NCBI GenBank assembly: GCA_017510875.1
Contig: JAFWLX010000230.1
Location: forward strand, 1-11,605
From: Atopobiaceae bacterium
GTDB taxonomy: Bacteria; Actinomycetota; Coriobacteriia; Coriobacteriales; Atopobiaceae
Direction of reading: 5' to 3'
Length of the DNA: 11,605 bases
The position numbers and the translations under genes were made by a program. The notes under the pieces were generated by a model. That model was not told the origin of the DNA and made no database searches. It saw nothing but the letters and a program-made list of their open reading frames with translations. Shown piece after piece: positions 6,776 to 11,605 of this stretch; the stretch's first letter is position 1; each line of letters begins with the position of its first letter.

Positions 6776-9700
6776 CCTACCGCAATGTCTTCCCCAAATG
6801 CGCAGCTAAACATGCGCGATCGCGTGTCTTTCAGTAAGATTGCACCCGCGATGCCCCTGCCAAACCTCATCTCGGTTCAGAAGGAATCCTTCGAGCGCTT
6901 TATGACTGACGGCCTTGCCGAGTCGTTTGCCGAGTTCTCGCCCATTCAGAACTCCGCGGGCACGATGGAGGTAACCTTTGGCGAGCATCAGTTTGGTGAT
7001 CCCCCCTCAACAATAGCCGAGTGCCGTGTCAAGGACATCTCCTACCAGGCACCTCTCTTTGTTGACGTGCGCTTTGTCAACAAGGAGACCGGCGAGATCA
7101 AGGAGCAGCTGGTGTTCATGGGCGATTTCCCGCTCATGACCGACCGCGGCACCTTTGTCATCAATGGCACCGAGCGCGTGGTTGTCTCGCAGCTGGTGCG
7201 CTCGCCTGGTGTGTACTTCTCGGCCGAGAGGGACAACGGCGTAGACGTGCACCACGTGCAGTTTATCCCTGCCCGTGGCGCTTGGCTCGAGTTTGAGGTA
7301 GACAAGCACGGTCACCTGGTGGTTCAGATTGACCGCAAGCGTCGTCAGAGCGCAACTATGCTGCTGCGCGCCCTTGGCTATGCCGAGACCGACGACGAGA
7401 TCATGAACCTGCTGGGCAACTCCGACGTGGTGCGCTCCACGCTCGAGCGCGACGTTGCCACCACGCGCGAGGACGCCCTCATCGAGATCTACCGTCGTCA
7501 GCGTCCGGGCGAGCCTCCCACCGTGGATTCCGCCCGCTCCCTGCTCGAGGGCCTCTACTTCAACAACCAGCGCTACGACCTTGCGCGCGTCGGTCGCTAC
7601 AAGATCAACAAGAAGCTGGGTCTTGACATCGACCCCGAGCAAAAGGTCCTCACCCGCGAGGACATTATCAGCGCACTGCGCTACCTCATTGCTCTGCACG
7701 AGGGCGATCCCGAGAAGAAGGTCGACGACATCGACCACTTTGGCAACCGTCGCGTGCGTACCGTGGGCGAGCTGGTGCAGAACCAGTTCCGCATTGGCAT
7801 GAGCCGTATGGAGCGCGTGATTCGCGAGCGTATGGCCTCGCAGGACGCCGATGACATCACCCCGCAGTCGCTCATCAACATCCGTCCCATTGTGGCTGCC
7901 ATCAAAGAGTTCTTTGGCTCCTCGCAGCTGTCGCAGTTCATGGACCAGAACAACCCGCTGTCGGGCCTTACCCACAAGCGTCGTCTCTCGGCACTTGGCC
8001 CTGGTGGTCTTGCCGGCCACAAGTCTGGCTCAAGCCGCCGCACCAACGTGCCTACTGCCGTGCGCGACGTCCATAACTCGCACTACGCACGTATGTGCCC
8101 CATCGAGACGCCCGAAGGTCCCAACATCGGCCTCATCGGCTCGCTGGCCCTCTATAGCCACGTGAACGAGTACGGCTTCATCGAGGCTCCGTATCGTCGT
8201 GTGGTTGATGGCCATGTGACCAACGAGATTGACTGGATGACCGCCGACGAGGAGGAGCAGCACGTCATTGCTCCTGCCAACGTGCCTATTGACGAGAAGA
8301 CCGGCGAGTTTATTGCCGTCGACTCGCATGGCAACCTCTACCATCCCGAGCAGGTCATTGCCCGTACGCGCAACTTTGACGGATCGTTTGGTGCGCCCGC
8401 GCAGGTTGACGTCCACACGGTTGACTACATGGACGTGTCGCCGCGTCAGCTGCTCTCGGTGGCCGCAAACCTCATTCCGTTCCTCGAGCACGACGACGCA
8501 AAGCGTACCCTTATGGGCGCAAACATGCAGCGTCAGGCCGTGCCTCTGATCCGTGCCACGGCACCTTTGGTGGGCACGGGCCTCGAGGCTGCTGCCGCAC
8601 ACGACTCCGGCGAGCTCATCTGCGCCGAGGACGACGGCGTGGTCATCGAGGTTGACGCCTCCCACGTGATCACCGACGAGGGCGGTCACATCAAGACCTA
8701 CAACCTGCCCAAGTACGAGCGCTCCAACCAGAGCACCTGCATCAACCACCGTCCCATCGTGCATGTGGGCGAGCATGTCTCTGCTGGTCAGACCCTTACT
8801 GACGGTCCTTCCGTTGACATGGGCGAGCTTGCCCTTGGCGCCAACCTCACCGTGGCCTACATGCCGTGGGAGGGCTACAACTACGAGGACGGCATCATCG
8901 TCTCCGAGCGTGTGGTGCAGCAAGACCTGCTTACCTCCATCAACATCTCGCGTCACGAGATTGACGCCCGCGACACCAAGCTTGGTCCCGAGGAGATTAC
9001 CCGCGAGATTCCCAACCAGGGCGAGGACATGCTGGCCAACCTCGACGACGACGGCATCATTCGCATTGGTGCCGAGGTGGGTCCTGGCGACATCCTGGTG
9101 GGCAAGGTTACCCCCAAGGGCGAGACTGCCCTTACCGCCGAGGAGCGCCTGCTGCGTGCCATCTTTGGTGCCAAGGCGCACGACGTACGCGATACCTCGC
9201 TCAAGATGCCTCATGGCGCCTATGGCCGCGTGGTGGACGTGGTTCGCTTTAGCCGCGAGGCTGGCGACGACCTGCCTCCTGGCGTCAACGAGCTGGTGCG
9301 CGTGTTTGTCGCACAGCGCCGCAAGATCCAGCAGGGCGACAAGATCTCGGGCCGCCACGGCAACAAGGGCGTGGTGTGCAACGTGCTGCCCGTGGAGGAC
9401 ATGCCTTACATGGCCGATGGCACCCCTGTTGACGTGCTGCTCGACCCGCTGGGCGTCCCCTCGCGTATGAACGTGGGCCAGCTGCTCGAGTGCCATCTTG
9501 GCTGGGCCGCCACGCAGGGCTTCGATCTTGATAACGAATTTGATACCAGCTACGTCTCGGACAAGGTTATCGAGGGTCCCCATTACGTGGCCACTCCGGT
9601 CTTTGACGGCGCCACCGACAAAGAGGTTGCGGAGTGCATCCGCCGCGCCAACATCAACCTGATGAACAAGGCCATCCGTGACTACGGCGAGCACATGCGT

Positions 9701-10312
9701 CCCGACTTTGTGCCGCAGCTCAACGACATGGGCAAGACCACGCTCTATGACGGCCGCACCGGCGAGCCGTTTAAGAGCCCCATCACGGTGGGCACCTCCT
9801 ACATCCTTAAGCTTGGCCACATGGTGGACGATAAGATTCACGCCCGCTCAACAGGCCCCTACAGCTTGGTTACCCAGCAGCCCCTGGGCGGCAAGGCCCA
9901 GTTTGGTGGCCAGCGCTTCGGCGAGATGGAGGTGTGGGCACTGTACGCCTACGGTGCCGCCAACGTCTTGCAGGAGATTCTTACGGTTAAGTCCGACGAC
10001 ACCAATGGCCGCGTCAAGACCTACGAGTCCATCGTCAAGGGCGAGAACGTGCCCGAGGCTGGCATCCCCGAGTCCTTCAAGGTGCTGGTCAAGGAGATTC
10101 GCTCCCTGGCGCTTGACATCGAGCCCATCTCGTACCGCAAGGTGGAGAAGGCGCCAGCCGCTGCGGCTACCAAGCCCGAGCGTGACGCCATTGACATGTT
10201 TGCGATGGCCGACGACGCCAACAGCCTCATCGGCGGCGTTGCGGCAGATCTGGACCTGGCTTCCATGGGCGCCGAGACCCTCATTGGCGCACCTCTCAAC
10301 GATAAGGAGTAG
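6773..10312 (+). CDS. rpoB: DNA-directed RNA polymerase subunit beta
   Basis: Beta subunit of core RNA polymerase, which with beta-prime forms the active-site cleft for all transcription. Complete at 1179 aa, shorter than E. coli beta (1342) because the large lineage-specific inserts are absent; this length is usual for Actinomycetota. Visible landmarks: the N-terminal RVSFSKI start of the protrusion; the rifampicin pocket at about 382-410 (GSSQLSQFMDQNNPLS...HKRRLSALGPGG); GYNYEDG at 701-707, with E705 and D706 equivalent to E. coli E813/D814; GDKISGRHGNKG, with K857 and K865 equivalent to K1065/K1073 at the active site; and the universal PLGGKAQFGGQRFGEMEVW at 1037-1055. An Ala/Asp-rich tail follows. 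The GTG start is fixed by TAAGGAGG. rpoC follows after 5 bp, so the two are co-transcribed. Upstream lie surface-protein genes, not rplJL. Confidence 0.99.
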   Translation: MPTAMSSPNAQLNMRDRVSFSKIAPAMPLPNLISVQKESFERFMTDGLAESFAEFSPIQNSAGTMEVTFGEHQFGDPPSTIAECRVKDISYQAPLFVDVRFVNKETGEIKEQLVFMGDFPLMTDRGTFVINGTERVVVSQLVRSPGVYFSAERDNGVDVHHVQFIPARGAWLEFEVDKHGHLVVQIDRKRRQSATMLLRALGYAETDDEIMNLLGNSDVVRSTLERDVATTREDALIEIYRRQRPGEPPTVDSARSLLEGLYFNNQRYDLARVGRYKINKKLGLDIDPEQKVLTREDIISALRYLIALHEGDPEKKVDDIDHFGNRRVRTVGELVQNQFRIGMSRMERVIRERMASQDADDITPQSLINIRPIVAAIKEFFGSSQLSQFMDQNNPLSGLTHKRRLSALGPGGLAGHKSGSSRRTNVPTAVRDVHNSHYARMCPIETPEGPNIGLIGSLALYSHVNEYGFIEAPYRRVVDGHVTNEIDWMTADEEEQHVIAPANVPIDEKTGEFIAVDSHGNLYHPEQVIARTRNFDGSFGAPAQVDVHTVDYMDVSPRQLLSVAANLIPFLEHDDAKRTLMGANMQRQAVPLIRATAPLVGTGLEAAAAHDSGELICAEDDGVVIEVDASHVITDEGGHIKTYNLPKYERSNQSTCINHRPIVHVGEHVSAGQTLTDGPSVDMGELALGANLTVAYMPWEGYNYEDGIIVSERVVQQDLLTSINISRHEIDARDTKLGPEEITREIPNQGEDMLANLDDDGIIRIGAEVGPGDILVGKVTPKGETALTAEERLLRAIFGAKAHDVRDTSLKMPHGAYGRVVDVVRFSREAGDDLPPGVNELVRVFVAQRRKIQQGDKISGRHGNKGVVCNVLPVEDMPYMADGTPVDVLLDPLGVPSRMNVGQLLECHLGWAATQGFDLDNEFDTSYVSDKVIEGPHYVATPVFDGATDKEVAECIRRANINLMNKAIRDYGEHMRPDFVPQLNDMGKTTLYDGRTGEPFKSPITVGTSYILKLGHMVDDKIHARSTGPYSLVTQQPLGGKAQFGGQRFGEMEVWALYAYGAANVLQEILTVKSDDTNGRVKTYESIVKGENVPEAGIPESFKVLVKEIRSLALDIEPISYRKVEKAPAAAATKPERDAIDMFAMADDANSLIGGVAADLDLASMGAETLIGAPLNDKE
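7919..8008 (+). other. Rifampicin-resistance-determining region of rpoB, susceptible-type residues
   Basis: Codons about 383-412 align without gaps to E. coli RpoB 508-537. The positions most often mutated in resistance keep the susceptible-type residues: Q388 (E. coli Q513), D391 (D516), H401 (H526), R404 (R529), S406 (S531) and L408 (L533). The changes from E. coli are EI to GL at 398-399 and I to L at 405, which are ordinary between-species differences. Confidence 0.85.
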
Positions 10313-10320
10313 CGAACGTG
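10304..10320 (+). promoter_or_regulatory. Ribosome binding site and GTG start of rpoC
   Basis: AAGGAG (10304-10309) overlaps the last codons of rpoB and sits eight bases before GTG 10318. The reading frame from here matches the conserved beta-prime N-terminus at once, which fixes the start. Confidence 0.85.
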
Positions 10321-11605
10321 GCAGACTTCGATACCACCGACTTCGATGCAATCAAGATCTCGCTGGCTTCTGCCGACCAGATTCGCAGCTGGTCCCACGG
10401 CGAGGTAAAGAAGCCCGAGACCATCAACTACCGCACGCTTAAGCCCGAGAAGGACGGCCTGTTCTGCGAGAAGATCTTTGGTCCTGTCAAGGACTGGGAG
10501 TGCTCCTGCGGCAAGTACAAGGGCATCCGCTTCAAGGGTATTGTGTGCGAGCGCTGCGGCGTTGAGGTCACAAGCGCAAAGGTGCGCCGCGACCGCATGG
10601 GCCACATCGAGCTTGCCGCTCCCGTGAGCCACATCTGGTACTTCAAGAGCCCCACGAGCTTCCCGCTGGCCCGTCTGCTTGACATCAAGAGCAAGGACCT
10701 CGAGAAGGTGCTCTACTTTGCCTCCTACGTCATCACCGAGGTTGACACCGAGGCCCGCGAGGCTGACGCCGAGGACCTTAAAGAAGAGCTTATCGCCGAC
10801 CTCGAGGAGCTTGACGCCGAGCGCGACGACGAGATCGAGCGTCTCAAGGCCCAGGGCGAGGTATCTGGCGATGAGTTTGACGACGTCGAGCCCCTCTCTG
10901 CCGAAGAGATTCGCATTGGCATCGCCGACCTCGAGGAAGAGTACGAGGAAGAGAAGCAGCTGCGCCGCGAGGCCTTTGAGAAGTTCATGCAGCTTGAGAA
11001 GCGCGAGCTCATCTCTGACGAGAGCCTCTTTACCGAGATGCGCCGCTACTACTCCATCTACTTCAAGGGTGGCATGGGTGCCGAGGCCGTGCGCGATCTG
11101 CTGCGCGGTGTTGACCTGGGTGCCGAGGCCGAGGAGCTGCGCGCCATTGTGGCTTCCGAAGACTCGCAGAAGCAGCGTCGCGAGAAGGCCGTCAAGCGTC
11201 TTGAGGTGGTTGACGCCTTCCTCAAGGGCGACAACGACCCGGCCAACATGATCTTGGATGTCATCCCCGTGATTCCGCCCGATCTGCGCCCCATGGTGCA
11301 GCTCGACGGTGGCCGCTTTGCGGCATCGGACCTCAACGACCTCTATCGTCGTGTCATCAACCGCAACAACCGCCTCAAGCGCCTGCTTGACCTGGACGCT
11401 CCTGCAATCATCGTCAACAACGAGAAGCGCATGCTGCAGGAGTCGGTTGACGCCCTGTTTGACAACGGTCGTCGCGGCCGCGCCGTTACCGGCCGTGGCG
11501 GGCGTCCGCTCAAGAGTCTTGCCGAGGCCCTCAAGGGCAAGCAGGGTCGCTTCCGCCAGAACCTGCTGGGCAAGCGCGTCGACTACTCCGGCCGTTCGGT
11601 CATCG
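10318..11605 (+). CDS. rpoC: DNA-directed RNA polymerase subunit beta-prime, N-terminal part
   Basis: Largest subunit of core RNA polymerase. The first 429 codons are present and the frame runs off the window without a stop. The N-terminus contains SHGEVKKPETINYRTLKPE, the clamp start conserved in all bacteria. The zinc-binding cysteines are C62, C64, C77 and C80 (WECSCG and VCERCG). Residues about 144-232 form a highly acidic, Glu/Lys/Arg-rich coiled-coil insertion, as in actinobacterial beta-prime. After it come VIPPDLRPMVQLDGGRF, the rudder region NRNNRLKRLLDL, NEKRMLQESVDALFDNGRRG, and GKQGRFRQNLLGKRVDYSGRSVI at the very end. The catalytic NADFDGD motif should follow shortly past the window. 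GTG start with AAGGAG eight bases upstream; 5 bp after rpoB and certainly in its operon. Confidence 0.99.
   Translation, partial: MADFDTTDFDAIKISLASADQIRSWSHGEVKKPETINYRTLKPEKDGLFCEKIFGPVKDWECSCGKYKGIRFKGIVCERCGVEVTSAKVRRDRMGHIELAAPVSHIWYFKSPTSFPLARLLDIKSKDLEKVLYFASYVITEVDTEAREADAEDLKEELIADLEELDAERDDEIERLKAQGEVSGDEFDDVEPLSAEEIRIGIADLEEEYEEEKQLRREAFEKFMQLEKRELISDESLFTEMRRYYSIYFKGGMGAEAVRDLLRGVDLGAEAEELRAIVASEDSQKQRREKAVKRLEVVDAFLKGDNDPANMILDVIPVIPPDLRPMVQLDGGRFAASDLNDLYRRVINRNNRLKRLLDLDAPAIIVNNEKRMLQESVDALFDNGRRGRAVTGRGGRPLKSLAEALKGKQGRFRQNLLGKRVDYSGRSVI

Noticed and set aside
7007..8020. Antisense open frame of about 340 codons opposite the 5' part of rpoB
   Set aside because: Same codon-bias shadow; the translated sequence has no domain-like features.
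8030..9841. Antisense open frame of about 600 codons opposite rpoB
   Set aside because: It lies entirely within rpoB on the other strand, where strong codon bias of a highly expressed high-GC gene removes stops. The product is low-complexity (His/Val/Ala-rich) with no recognisable domain and no upstream ribosome binding site.
10738..11020. Acidic stretch near the N-terminus of RpoC as an unusual insertion
   Set aside because: A charged coiled-coil insertion at this place is a normal feature of actinobacterial beta-prime subunits.

Overview
The window looks like a piece of chromosome from a high-GC Gram-positive bacterium, most likely class Coriobacteriia (Olsenella/Collinsella/Atopobium relatives) of the Actinomycetota. 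Three things point there: the beta and beta-prime subunits are of the actinobacterial type (short beta of 1179 residues without the large E. coli inserts; beta-prime with an acidic coiled-coil insertion near its N-terminus), two neighbouring proteins carry sortase (LPXTG-type) anchors, and GTG starts with GGAGG-type ribosome binding sites are used throughout. The genus is inferred, not proven.

Layout, all on the + strand. (1) 1-2699: the 3' part of a large cell-wall-anchored surface protein; its beginning, including the signal peptide, lies before the window. (2) 2725-2823: a small palindromic element, 91 bp with 32-bp terminal inverted repeats, flanked by a 4-bp direct repeat CTAA; it looks like a MITE/REP-type insertion. 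(3) 2703 (or more likely 2835) to 6521: a second wall-anchored protein built of two homologous modules, each ending in a right-handed beta-helix-like repeat array, closed by an LPQTS anchor. (4) 6522-6772: a 251-bp intergenic region with two sigma-70-like promoter candidates. (5) 6773-10312: rpoB, complete. (6) 10318 to the window end: rpoC, first 429 codons, cut by the window edge just before the catalytic Asp motif.

The two surface genes are almost abutting and probably form one operon whose products are exported by Sec and attached to peptidoglycan by sortase. rpoB and rpoC are separated by 5 bp and form the usual co-transcribed pair encoding the core RNA polymerase. No ribosomal protein genes (rplJ/rplL) lie directly upstream of rpoB, as they do in many bacteria; surface-protein genes occupy that place, and rpoB has promoters of its own. 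The most interesting point is the palindromic insertion at the 5' end of the second surface gene. Undoing the insertion would put an early stop in the upstream reading frame, so the first 44 codons of the present open frame are probably a by-product of the insertion. I do not see a defence, biosynthetic or other wholly new multi-gene system here.
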